Assembly (NCBI RefSeq): GCF_001562255.1
Contig: NZ_CP014301.1
Location: forward strand, 3,286,001 to 3,350,000
Length of the DNA stretch: 64,000 bases
Origin: Bosea sp. PAMC 26642
GTDB lineage: Bacteria; Pseudomonadota; Alphaproteobacteria; Rhizobiales; Beijerinckiaceae
Direction of reading: 5' to 3'
The notes beneath the pieces are model-generated. The model was given only the letters and a program-made list of their open reading frames with translations, ran no database searches and had not been told where the DNA came from. Position 1 is the stretch's first letter, and every line of letters begins with the position of its first letter. Position numbers and translations under genes: made by a program. Below are positions 34,613 to 42,296 of the stretch, in pieces.

Positions 34613-34963
34613 CGGGTTGCGAAGCGGTGCCCCGATCTCGGTAGCCAACAACACGACAACAGGAAGCGCCCAGGACGGCAAACCGACTCAGGACCTCGCA
34701 AGAGGCCGCCAGGAAGCCCTCAGGCTTGCAAATCGCTGGCTTCCGCCGGCGGTTGGAAAAGGTCGGTTGGCGCCAGGTGGCCTCCAGGACGGCGCTCCCA
34801 CCACAATCCTGACCGGGCACCGAGCCAGGACGGCGACAACACGACAACGGGACGGTCAGAACCGCGTCAGACCAAATGAAGGCGCTCCCACGGGGGCGCC
34901 TTTCTCATGTCCGGAGATCGAAAGGTGCAGCGACTTGGCTGTTACCCCACACGGAAGTTTTAC
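34613..34963. other. Intergenic region between family members 1 and 2
   Basis: This 351-bp stretch has no supported gene. It contains two copies of the 13-mer ACAACACGACAAC (34647-34659 and 34836-34848) and several CCAGGACGG words. A terminator hairpin follows at 34879, and then a leader segment shared with the next gene of the family. Confidence 0.5.
34879..34903 (+). terminator. Hairpin terminator upstream of family member 2
   Basis: An AAGGCGCTCCC arm faces GGGGGCGCCTT across a short loop, followed by TTTCTC. It has the same architecture and flanking sequence as the hairpin at 35957, and both sit just before a family gene. It lies about 265 bp after the stop of member 1, so it could also act as an attenuator in the leader of member 2. 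Confidence 0.6.
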
Positions 34964-35914
34964 ATGACCGACGAAACGCATTCTGTTCCTCTCGACGACG
35001 AGCCTCTCACCCAGGACGTCCACCCGATCACCGAGCCGCTCGGGGCGCTGGTGGCGATTCTGCCGCATGATCCGCTGATCGCAGACCTGATCGCGCTTCG
35101 CCGCGCCACGCCCGATCTGGCAGAGGCTGCCCGCTCCGCGACGTTCTTCGAGGCGATGGTCAAGGTGAGCCCGCTCGGCGTCGGCTTCGGGCGGCTCTTC
35201 GGATTGGCCCAGGCCGGCCTGCAACTGCTGGCGGCAGCCAACGAGGCGATCGTCGCGATCTGGCCGGTGGACGACAACGAAATCGCCAGGGCGAAACTCT
35301 CGCTTCACCCCGATCCCGAAACCCAGCGCAACCTGCGCGGTGACCGATATCTTCGCGTGGTGCTCGCGGCCCTCCATCCGGGCTATCTGCGTGTCTCGGC
35401 GCCGGCGAAGCCGACCCCGGATGATCGCGCGCTGGTGTTCTGGCCCGTGGGCCACGAGGTCGGTGCCAGCGACGCGGCAACGCTTCCGACAGGAGATGCC
35501 TACGGCAAGGCCGAATGCGAGCGCCTAGCGATGTTCGCCTTCAGCGGTCCCAAGGTGGCGCCGCTGATCGAGCGAGCCCGCGAGCTTCTGGCGGCGTCCG
35601 ACCAGCTTCGGGGTCAGGCGATGCGGCTGGGGCCGGATGCACTCGAACTGCGGCTGGCGTCGGAGGGCGCGCTGATCTCGGCGTATTCGCTCCTCGCGCA
35701 GGCCGCCCTCTGGCCGAGCCGGGACGATGCCGACGACATCGCCGCGAAGGTCGACTTGATCACGCTCGTCAACAGCCGCGTCAGCTCGGACGATCCTACC
35801 CACATGATCGCCACCGTGATGCTCGCCTATGAGCGCTCGCGCGAGGCGGTACGGCTGGGCAGCGCGCCCTTCCGGTGGCGCCACCCGGACGTCGCCTGGA
35901 GCGACATCGTCTGA
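34964..35914 (+). CDS. Hypothetical protein, island paralog family member 2
   Basis: A 316-aa protein of the same unrecognised family as its neighbours. It clearly contains two copies of one structural unit: a hydrophobic helix ending AIWP near residue 100 and ALWP near residue 265, each followed by an acidic linker and a K-containing helix. The ATG (MTDETHS) overlaps the stop of a possible 10-codon leader ORF (TTG start at 34936, TGA overlapping the ATG), suggesting coupled translation. The next terminator begins about 40 bases after the stop. Confidence 0.65.
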   Translation: MTDETHSVPLDDEPLTQDVHPITEPLGALVAILPHDPLIADLIALRRATPDLAEAARSATFFEAMVKVSPLGVGFGRLFGLAQAGLQLLAAANEAIVAIWPVDDNEIARAKLSLHPDPETQRNLRGDRYLRVVLAALHPGYLRVSAPAKPTPDDRALVFWPVGHEVGASDAATLPTGDAYGKAECERLAMFAFSGPKVAPLIERARELLAASDQLRGQAMRLGPDALELRLASEGALISAYSLLAQAALWPSRDDADDIAAKVDLITLVNSRVSSDDPTHMIATVMLAYERSREAVRLGSAPFRWRHPDVAWSDIV

Positions 35915-35956
35915 CGGGGAAAATTTCCCTCAGATCGGCGTCCCGATCAGTCCTGG

Positions 35957-35982
35957 AGGCGCCCCGCGCGGGGCGCCTTTCT
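35957..35982 (+). terminator. Hairpin terminator between family members 2 and 3
   Basis: A perfect 8-bp stem, GGCGCCCC-GCGC-GGGGCGCC, followed by TTTCTT. The sequence after it, about 40 bases, closely matches that after the hairpin at 34879, showing that the whole intergenic unit was duplicated with the gene. Confidence 0.75.
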
Positions 35983-36013
35983 TGTGTCCGGGAAAATCGC
36001 AGGGAGCAGCGAC

Positions 36014-37039
36014 ATGGCTGTCACCCACGTAAAGGATCACTCCGTGACCAACGAGAACAACAAGGGCGTGCCGGCGCCCAGCAAGACCGGCGCCATCGAA
36101 AATCCCGGGCATCAGATCCCTGGCGATCCCATCGCCATGATGACCGGCAGCATCGGAGACGACCCCAGCCTCAGTGAGCTCGCCGCCTTTCGCAACGGCG
36201 CGCCGGATCTCAAGTTCGCGGCTCGCAAAGCCAAAGAGTTCCTGGACGAGTCGATGCGGATCAGGCTGGCAAGCACTGATATCGAAGCAGCGCATCGCGT
36301 CGCCGCCGGCCTCATGCTGGTCGGACTCTCCTTCGTCGCCACGGTCTGCATCTGGCCGTCGGACAGCCTCGACGAGGTCGAGGCCAAGCTCGCGCTGGTC
36401 AAGGTGAACAGGGTTCATGGCGACGACCAGGAAGACGACTACGCCCCCATGCTCGAACCCGATACCGCGCGGCGGATCAGGGTCCGGCGCGCCGCCTTCA
36501 ACGTCGGCGAGCTGATGGTGCCGCCGCAGCCCGCCGGGCCGGCATCGATCGATCGCGGGCTCGCGACCTGGCCGCTGCAGGGCCTCGACCTGACGCTGCT
36601 CCTGCCGCAGCGCGGTGGGGTGCCGGTGTTCGCCGACCAGCAGCCGAATATCTGGTCCGCCCTCCTGACGACGCCGCCAGATCTCGATCGGCTCGCGGAT
36701 CGTGTCGAGCGCCTGCTCGCGACGGCCGACCGGCTGTTCCTGCTTGCCGCGCGCCCCGGCGACAACCATGCCGAGCTGCGCCAGGCTGCCGAGGGCGCGC
36801 AGATCATGGCGTACCTGAATGCCGCGCAGGTCGCGATCTGGCCGGTCGAACGCGGCTCGGCCGGGGTCAAGGCGAAGTGCCGGATGGCGAAGGCGATCGA
36901 CGATCGCGCCTGCCGTTCAGATCCGCTCCATATGCAGGCGGCCGTCCGCCACATCTTCGAGGAGTCCACCTGGTTGACCAGGCTCCTCGGGGCCGAGCGG
37001 ATGGCCATCAAGATGCCAACCTGGACGGAGATCGTATAG
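36014..37039 (+). CDS. Hypothetical protein, island paralog family member 3
   Basis: A 341-aa member of the family. It has the same two units: CIWP near residue 110 and AIWP near residue 275, each followed by an acidic linker and a basic helix (VEAKLALVKVNR; VKAKCRMAKAI). The C-terminal DPLHMQAAVRHIFEES matches DPTHMIATVMLAYERS of member 2. The ATG has an AGGGAG ribosome site; a GTG at 36044 (VTNENN) aligns better with the starts of members 1 and 2 and is a real alternative. Function unknown. Confidence 0.65.
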   Translation: MAVTHVKDHSVTNENNKGVPAPSKTGAIENPGHQIPGDPIAMMTGSIGDDPSLSELAAFRNGAPDLKFAARKAKEFLDESMRIRLASTDIEAAHRVAAGLMLVGLSFVATVCIWPSDSLDEVEAKLALVKVNRVHGDDQEDDYAPMLEPDTARRIRVRRAAFNVGELMVPPQPAGPASIDRGLATWPLQGLDLTLLLPQRGGVPVFADQQPNIWSALLTTPPDLDRLADRVERLLATADRLFLLAARPGDNHAELRQAAEGAQIMAYLNAAQVAIWPVERGSAGVKAKCRMAKAIDDRACRSDPLHMQAAVRHIFEESTWLTRLLGAERMAIKMPTWTEIV

Positions 37040-37096
37040 TCCCGTCGTCGGCGCTCAAACGGGTTCCATCAACCGACGAGCACATCACATCAAGAG

Positions 37097-37122
37097 GGCG
37101 GCGCCGCGAGGTGCCGCCTTTT
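37097..37122 (+). terminator. Hairpin terminator after family member 3
   Basis: A GGCGGCGCC-GCGA-GGTGCCGCC stem (one wobble pair) followed by TTTT, about 60 bases after the stop and before the AAA+ gene. It is a canonical factor-independent terminator, so the AAA+ gene probably has its own promoter. Confidence 0.75.
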
Positions 37123-37203
37123 CGCATTCAATCGGGGCTCGCGGAGGGCCGGACCGGCCACCCCGCGGGACACTCAGGTTTCGCGGCGCCGCGAACCAAC
37201 TCG

Positions 37204-38376
37204 ATGACCAAAGACGAATACGACTTCCAGTTCGCTGACCCGGCACTTAAGGCACGCGTTGTTAGGGCGAAGCGGGCAAAAAGGCAGAAGACTCTCAGTG
37301 AGACGCCGGCCCCGTCGCCAGACGCCGTTCGGCCTCCGTACCAAATCGCTCTGTTCGACGCCGATGCGCTTGCTGCTCGGCTCGGTACGTCTCCAGGCTA
37401 CCACGTTGATCCAAGCGAACATGTGGCCGACGACAACGGGCTCGACCGACAGGTCAAGCTCTGGGCTCGTCTTCACAACGATCCACGTGGACCGTGGCGT
37501 AACCAAATCCGTCCTGACGTTGCCATGATCGAGCGCGTCGCCGCGCTCGTCGTCACTGGTCCTCACTTCCGTAACGTTATCGGCTGGATCGTTCGGGCTA
37601 TGCAGCTCGCTCTGATCTGCGGCCGCCCCCTGCGTCTCGATCCCTGCTGCCTGCTCGGTGATGCCGGCATCGGCAAGACGTTCTTCGCAACAGAGCTCTC
37701 CCGAGCGCTGGGCGTGCGTTCCGAGTTACTCGCCATCAACGTCATGACCGACCGTGGGTCGATGCTCACCGGACTCACGCCGGTATGGCGGGGGTCACGT
37801 CCTGGCCGTGTCGCGCAGGCGCTGATCGACGGCGACAGCGCCGCCCCCCTCTTCATCCTCGACGAGATCGACAAGCCATCACCGATCAACCCCGCAGAGG
37901 ACCCGCTCCAGGCCCTTCACTCGCTCCTGGAACGCCAGAACGCCCAGGCGTTCACCGACGAGTTCTTGGAGTTTCCGATCCGGGCCGATGAAATCCTCTG
38001 GGTCACAACGGCCAACAGCCTGAGCCCGATGCCGCCTTCGCTGGTCGACCGCATGATCGTCTTCACGATCGATCCGGGTGAGGCAGACAGGCTGACCATC
38101 CAGGAATCGATCTTCGACCGCGCCAATGCGGAGGTCGCAGACTCTACCTTCATCCGACCGGCGCAGAGCCTGTTTCGCCTCGCCCGCGACTACAACGCCC
38201 GGACGATGACGCGGCTTTGGCCGGCCGCGATGGCGATCGCCTGCGCGGACGGACGCCGGGAATTACGTCAGCGCGACATCACCGATGCCGCGGCGCTGGT
38301 ATCCGGCCAAGGCCAGACAAAGCGGTCGATCGGCTTCATGGCCGCACAGCGCATAGCTGATGTCGGACACCGATGA
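37204..38376 (+). CDS. Stand-alone Lon-type AAA+ ATPase without protease domain
   Basis: A 390-aa AAA+ protein whose core resembles the Lon ATPase domain rather than MoxR. Walker A is GDAGIGKT at 152-159 and Walker B LFILDEID at 216-223. These are followed by the Lon-like DPLQALHSLLERQN and TDEFLEFPI segments, sensor-1 Asn271 in TTANSLSPMPPS and an arginine finger near 283. There is no Ser-Lys protease domain and no Lon N-domain; instead a 110-residue unique N-terminus. It would remodel a partner protein, plausibly one of the neighbouring family proteins or the downstream 281-aa protein. Confidence 0.78.
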   Translation: MTKDEYDFQFADPALKARVVRAKRAKRQKTLSETPAPSPDAVRPPYQIALFDADALAARLGTSPGYHVDPSEHVADDNGLDRQVKLWARLHNDPRGPWRNQIRPDVAMIERVAALVVTGPHFRNVIGWIVRAMQLALICGRPLRLDPCCLLGDAGIGKTFFATELSRALGVRSELLAINVMTDRGSMLTGLTPVWRGSRPGRVAQALIDGDSAAPLFILDEIDKPSPINPAEDPLQALHSLLERQNAQAFTDEFLEFPIRADEILWVTTANSLSPMPPSLVDRMIVFTIDPGEADRLTIQESIFDRANAEVADSTFIRPAQSLFRLARDYNARTMTRLWPAAMAIACADGRRELRQRDITDAAALVSGQGQTKRSIGFMAAQRIADVGHR

Positions 38377-38507
38377 TCGCCTGTTCGCATCGAGTACACG
38401 ACGGGACGTACCCACCGCAGAAAGTTCGAAAGAGGGAACGACGGAATGAAGGCTCTGGGGAGAGTACCCCCGGAAACTTCGCTCAGGCACTAAACGAAAG
38501 TCAGATT

Positions 38508-39353
38508 ATGAAGATCAAGCCCCGGCCTGGCCAGATCGGCCGTACCATTCAGCCGCCCAATAGTGCCGCTGCCGTCACGCGATGGTATCCAACGCAATGG
38601 GAGCGGATCGGCGGCAAGGCGCTGAAACCTCTGCCCGACGATGCATTCATGCAGCCGGGCTTCACCACGCGCTATCGGCCGGGCATTCTCGTCCATGCCT
38701 ACGTCGCCGCCTGCGGTGACATCAGTTCGCCTGACTTCGGCACTGGCCTGCTCGGCGCCGCCCGCGACCTCCAGATGCCCCTGTACAAGGTCGCCAGCAC
38801 GAAATGCGCCGACCCTCGTCGACGCATCGATGGGCTCAACCGCGATCGGTATGGCGTCAGGCGTCAGCTAAAGGAGGGCTCCGTCTCGGATCTCGGGTTC
38901 AATACCTGGGCGCTGCAGCAGATCTCCCCCAATCGCAGTCCGCTCGCCGGAGCGCCGATCAAACTGGAAGCGCGTTCGATCAGCGTTATCCTGCCGGCGG
39001 GCCTTGAGAACCACCAGTTCGAGAAGCGCCTCCACGTCGCGATGAAGAACGCGAGCCTGAATTCCTGGCTGGCATCGCCGGCGGGCCAAACTCACTGCCG
39101 TATGCTGGGACTTGATCCGGGCAACCATCAGCGGTTCAGCGACTACCGCTTCGGCCAGCCGACCAGGCTCTCGCCAAGCGACGAGATCTACATCTTCCGT
39201 CCTATCGGCGAGGACGCCGATCGCCTGCTGATGATCATCGAGACAATCATTCAACAGTGGGTCATCGGCACGGCTCCCAGAGCTCCAACGAACTGGACGA
39301 GCCGAAGCCAGCATGCTGCTCGGCGGTCTGGAGCGTTCGCCCATCCGATCTAA
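38508..39353 (+). CDS. Hypothetical protein following the AAA+ gene
   Basis: A 281-aa unrecognised basic protein. I chose MKIKPRPGQIGR as start because sequence before it (open back to 38373) overlaps the AAA+ gene. It has no membrane or signal segment. The central region (MKNASLNSWLASPAGQTHCR, then FRPIGEDADRLLMIIETI) looks folded, and the C-terminus is basic and His/Arg-rich. Its position 130 bp after the Lon-type ATPase suggests it may be the client or effector of that ATPase, as inference. Confidence 0.6.
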   Translation: MKIKPRPGQIGRTIQPPNSAAAVTRWYPTQWERIGGKALKPLPDDAFMQPGFTTRYRPGILVHAYVAACGDISSPDFGTGLLGAARDLQMPLYKVASTKCADPRRRIDGLNRDRYGVRRQLKEGSVSDLGFNTWALQQISPNRSPLAGAPIKLEARSISVILPAGLENHQFEKRLHVAMKNASLNSWLASPAGQTHCRMLGLDPGNHQRFSDYRFGQPTRLSPSDEIYIFRPIGEDADRLLMIIETIIQQWVIGTAPRAPTNWTSRSQHAARRSGAFAHPI

Positions 39354-39433
39354 AAACCCGTCTTCGCTCGGGCTGAGCCCGTTGCGATGGCGCAGGAGCG
39401 CCCATTCGAAATCGTGCGTCCGCTGCGTCCGCG

Positions 39434-39450
39434 AAAGTTCCCAGACTCGG
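39434..39450. repeat. 17-bp direct repeat, left copy
   Basis: AAAGTTCCCAGACTCGG, identical to the copy at 41969-41985. The two copies bracket a 2.5-kb segment containing the RraA-like and 608-aa genes. Confidence 0.8.
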
Positions 39451-39528
39451 CCCTGTCGCGGTTCTGCGTCGTGGGCCAACCTCGTCGCCGAACGGCAACA
39501 TGCCGCCTGGAGATGACGGGAGACTTCA

Positions 39529-40047
39529 ATGCAGGGCGAGATAACTCCCAGGCGCGCCACCACCCTCCAAATCTGCGCGGCTTTTGGGCCTCATGCCCGC
39601 ATCATGCCGCTGATGCAGTCTTACGCATCTTCAACCCCGTTCAGCGGACCTGCGACAATTTTCCTTCCTCGCACCGGCCGCGCGATGCTCAATACAGTGC
39701 TGGGGAGAGACTGCGCGCATCATGTCGTCATTATTGACGGACGTAACCTCGGCACGAATGGCATCGTCGGCCCGGAGGAGGCCGAAAGCGCGGCTAAAGG
39801 GAAGTGCCGCGCGCTCATCGTGTTTGGCAATGTCTATGGCGTTGGCAAGCTCGCCGACAAAAAACTCCCGATCCTTGCGTCGCAGAACTCCCCTCGGGTG
39901 CTGTCGGCAATCGGTGGACGGGTCGATACCGCCTATCTCGACTGCGACGCGGGCCTGATCACCAACGAATTCTACATCACGGGTGACGATGATGGCATCG
40001 TCGCGATCCGAACAGACAAGATGCAGGAACATTTCCCAGTGCCATAA
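39529..40047 (+). CDS. RraA/HMG-aldolase-fold protein, apparently degenerate
   Basis: A 172-aa protein matching the RraA-like fold: a GPATIFL strand, the VVIIDGRN loop, an ALIVFG strand and a C-terminal ITGDDDGIVAI. In active aldolases and RraA the segment after the ALIV-G strand is C-RD-DEL with a conserved Arg-Asp pair. Here it reads NVYGVGKL, so both residues are lost, and the N-terminal helices are short. It may be a repurposed or decaying copy. No neighbouring aromatic-degradation genes are present. Confidence 0.6.
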   Translation: MQGEITPRRATTLQICAAFGPHARIMPLMQSYASSTPFSGPATIFLPRTGRAMLNTVLGRDCAHHVVIIDGRNLGTNGIVGPEEAESAAKGKCRALIVFGNVYGVGKLADKKLPILASQNSPRVLSAIGGRVDTAYLDCDAGLITNEFYITGDDDGIVAIRTDKMQEHFPVP

Positions 40048-40131
40048 GGGTGCAGCGAAAGCTCCGAACCGCGAGTTGACCTTACTGCCGTCCGTCGGGC
40101 AAAATTCAGAGAGTTGATTCGGCCATTTTAA

Positions 40132-41958
40132 TTGGCCCGAACGCGATCAATCCGCGGTTATCGGAAAGTATTTATCTCGAGGTTTTCGTCGTTGGAAGTT
40201 CCCGAGTTCAGGCCGCTTGTTCCATTATTCGATGAGACACGGCGGCTCGACGACGGAACTGGCCTTATAGTTAACGTAAGCTGGTTATCCCGGAAAGTTC
40301 AAGCCGCTATACGCACTGGCGATGGCGCTGATTATGTGACGCGCAGGTTGGTGTGCGCCAAGGTGCTCCTCAAAGGCATCAGCGGTCCGATAGTCGATTC
40401 TTACATCGCGTACGCCGACCAGCTTAGTCGTGAGGACTGCGATGTTCCCCTGATCGTTGTCTTTGAAGGGAGGAGGCCTCCTGAAAGCGATGATCCATCA
40501 GAATATGAAATACTTGATGGCAAAGCGCGTGTCGTCCGGGCGCGAGGGCTGAATATCTTACTACCTGTCATTATGATCTCAAAAGCCAGAGCAAAGCTCT
40601 GGGGTGCCGCTCCTTGGGCAAGAAAGTTGGGTGAGCGCCTTGATGCCCCCCCTCATCGCATCACTGGCAAACACTTTCAGCGCTCGGGGCGGGCAACACT
40701 GCCTTTTGGCAGCAGGCCTGGCGATGCCATCATGCCCAAGAGGGTTTCACAGGCCAGGCTTTCCGGCTCCAAAGTGACCAATCCGTTCGCCTACACGATG
40801 GTTTTGTCGGACAGCGGGAAAGTACGTGCCGAGGCGCATAGACGGCTTGAAGTTGCGCGCAACAGCGGCGGCAAAAGTCGAAATTTGGCAACCGGTTTGG
40901 CCGATGCGTTTCCCGATCCGCAAAAATCGGGCCCTTCAACTCCGCGGCATCAGGAAATCTGCTTACAAATTCTCTTTTGCAAGCTCGTCGATTTTCTCCG
41001 CAAGGACGTAGCAGATCGCGACGGAAAAATATTCGATCAACTGACGCTGCTTCGGGATTGGTCTAGGACACAGCAAATCCGCGACCTTATGGCGATTTCG
41101 CTGCGATTGCCCGAGCCAAAGAGTAAAACAGATCGGGCCTATAGAAATTCGGAAGTAGCGGCTGAACTCGATAAATTGGCCATAGCGTCGCGCGCGGCCT
41201 TTCGCAACGCAGGTGCGTCATGGACAAAACCTCTATCCGAAAGGCTCCTGCTTTTCGGCGATGGTCTGACGCCGAGGCCAGTAGTCGATGCTGATAATCA
41301 TAGCGCGTTACGTGAGCATGCTCTCAAATTGCTTTCATGGTCTTTCCTAGCATTGCTGCGCGCCAAACACTGGCGGCAAGGTGCAATCTCAATTGGCCGC
41401 CTCAATTCACACGGCGAATTCCACAAAGCGGATAAGTTAGACCCGACAAATGAGACCTGCGATTCAGCTAGGCTCGCGCACGAGGCGGTTGGCTCGGTCA
41501 CATTTCAGGACCTCACGGATTTAGGCATCGAGCAACTTCTTATCCTTGCCATGCATGGGCGTTTTAACCCGTTCCTGATCTGGCACGATATGCGCTGGGC
41601 GGTGCCACTGGGGCATTGGATGATGGCGGTTGCCGATCTTGATGCCGATCGACCAAGCCATGTCACCGTCTGGATGGCGGAATTCTGCCTGGAGCAGCGG
41701 CGACGCAATTTCGGCGAAATCAACCATTTCTCCGGCCCTTCAACACTTGTAATGCATTGGCTGTACTGGATAGGCGCGAAATTCCCAGATTTTGCGGCCT
41801 CGATCGCCGAAATCTGCGAGCGTACCATTTCTGGTTTCCCGCATTTGTCTGGGCGGGCAATCCGATCCGTGACGCCTCAAGGCGGGGGGCCTTCATTGGT
41901 GTCTGAACCCGTCGCTCCCTGGGAAGACATGGCACTTCAGGCAACGCTTTTCGCCTGA
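40132..41958 (+). CDS. Hypothetical protein (608 aa), island orphan
   Basis: A large unrecognised protein starting at TTG; no ATG is well placed. It is soluble, rich in basic residues in the N-terminal third, and has an Arg/Trp-rich C-terminal half (LLRAKHWRQGAISIGRLNSH, then FNPFLIWHDMRWAVPLGHWM). Base composition is lower in GC than its neighbours and codon use is less biased, consistent with recent acquisition. It lies between the two copies of a 17-bp direct repeat. No catalytic motif is evident. Defence or phage-related roles are possible but unsupported. Confidence 0.6.
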   Translation: MARTRSIRGYRKVFISRFSSLEVPEFRPLVPLFDETRRLDDGTGLIVNVSWLSRKVQAAIRTGDGADYVTRRLVCAKVLLKGISGPIVDSYIAYADQLSREDCDVPLIVVFEGRRPPESDDPSEYEILDGKARVVRARGLNILLPVIMISKARAKLWGAAPWARKLGERLDAPPHRITGKHFQRSGRATLPFGSRPGDAIMPKRVSQARLSGSKVTNPFAYTMVLSDSGKVRAEAHRRLEVARNSGGKSRNLATGLADAFPDPQKSGPSTPRHQEICLQILFCKLVDFLRKDVADRDGKIFDQLTLLRDWSRTQQIRDLMAISLRLPEPKSKTDRAYRNSEVAAELDKLAIASRAAFRNAGASWTKPLSERLLLFGDGLTPRPVVDADNHSALREHALKLLSWSFLALLRAKHWRQGAISIGRLNSHGEFHKADKLDPTNETCDSARLAHEAVGSVTFQDLTDLGIEQLLILAMHGRFNPFLIWHDMRWAVPLGHWMMAVADLDADRPSHVTVWMAEFCLEQRRRNFGEINHFSGPSTLVMHWLYWIGAKFPDFAASIAEICERTISGFPHLSGRAIRSVTPQGGGPSLVSEPVAPWEDMALQATLFA

Positions 41959-41968
41959 CCGGATCAGA

Positions 41969-41985
41969 AAAGTTCCCAGACTCGG
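41969..41985. repeat. 17-bp direct repeat, right copy
   Basis: AAAGTTCCCAGACTCGG, located 10 bases after the 608-aa gene and identical to 39434-39450. It may reflect an insertion or recombination that brought in the segment between the copies. Confidence 0.8.
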
Positions 41986-42008
41986 GGGTATCGAACCGGC
42001 CGACCAGC

Positions 42009-42296
42009 ATGATTCTGGAAGCCTCCATGACGGAGGTTTCTGTGGCCGTGCAACGCGACATTCGCGATAGTCGCTCTCTCGATCGATCGACCGAAGAGGG
42101 ATTGTCGGCGCTGACGCAAGATCGTCTCGAGGCGGCCATGCTCTACCTCGCAGAATGCATCGTTGCGGCGGGGCCAGCCTACGCTCCATTCCTCCAGAAG
42201 CTCGAAGATGACCTCGCGACGATGATGGCAGGGCGCGATCCTATTTCTCGCGCTTACGCCATCATTGCCAAGGCTAAAGCGAAGCAGGGGGCTTGA
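42009..42296 (+). CDS. Small hypothetical protein (95 aa)
   Basis: A short helical protein (LTQDRLEAAMLYLAECIVAA, then LQKLEDDLATMMAGRDP). A second ATG at 42027 would give 89 aa. Its 3' end overlaps the integrase 3' end by 23 bases on the opposite strand. The protein-like sequence makes it plausible, but no family is recognised. Confidence 0.45.
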   Translation: MILEASMTEVSVAVQRDIRDSRSLDRSTEEGLSALTQDRLEAAMLYLAECIVAAGPAYAPFLQKLEDDLATMMAGRDPISRAYAIIAKAKAKQGA

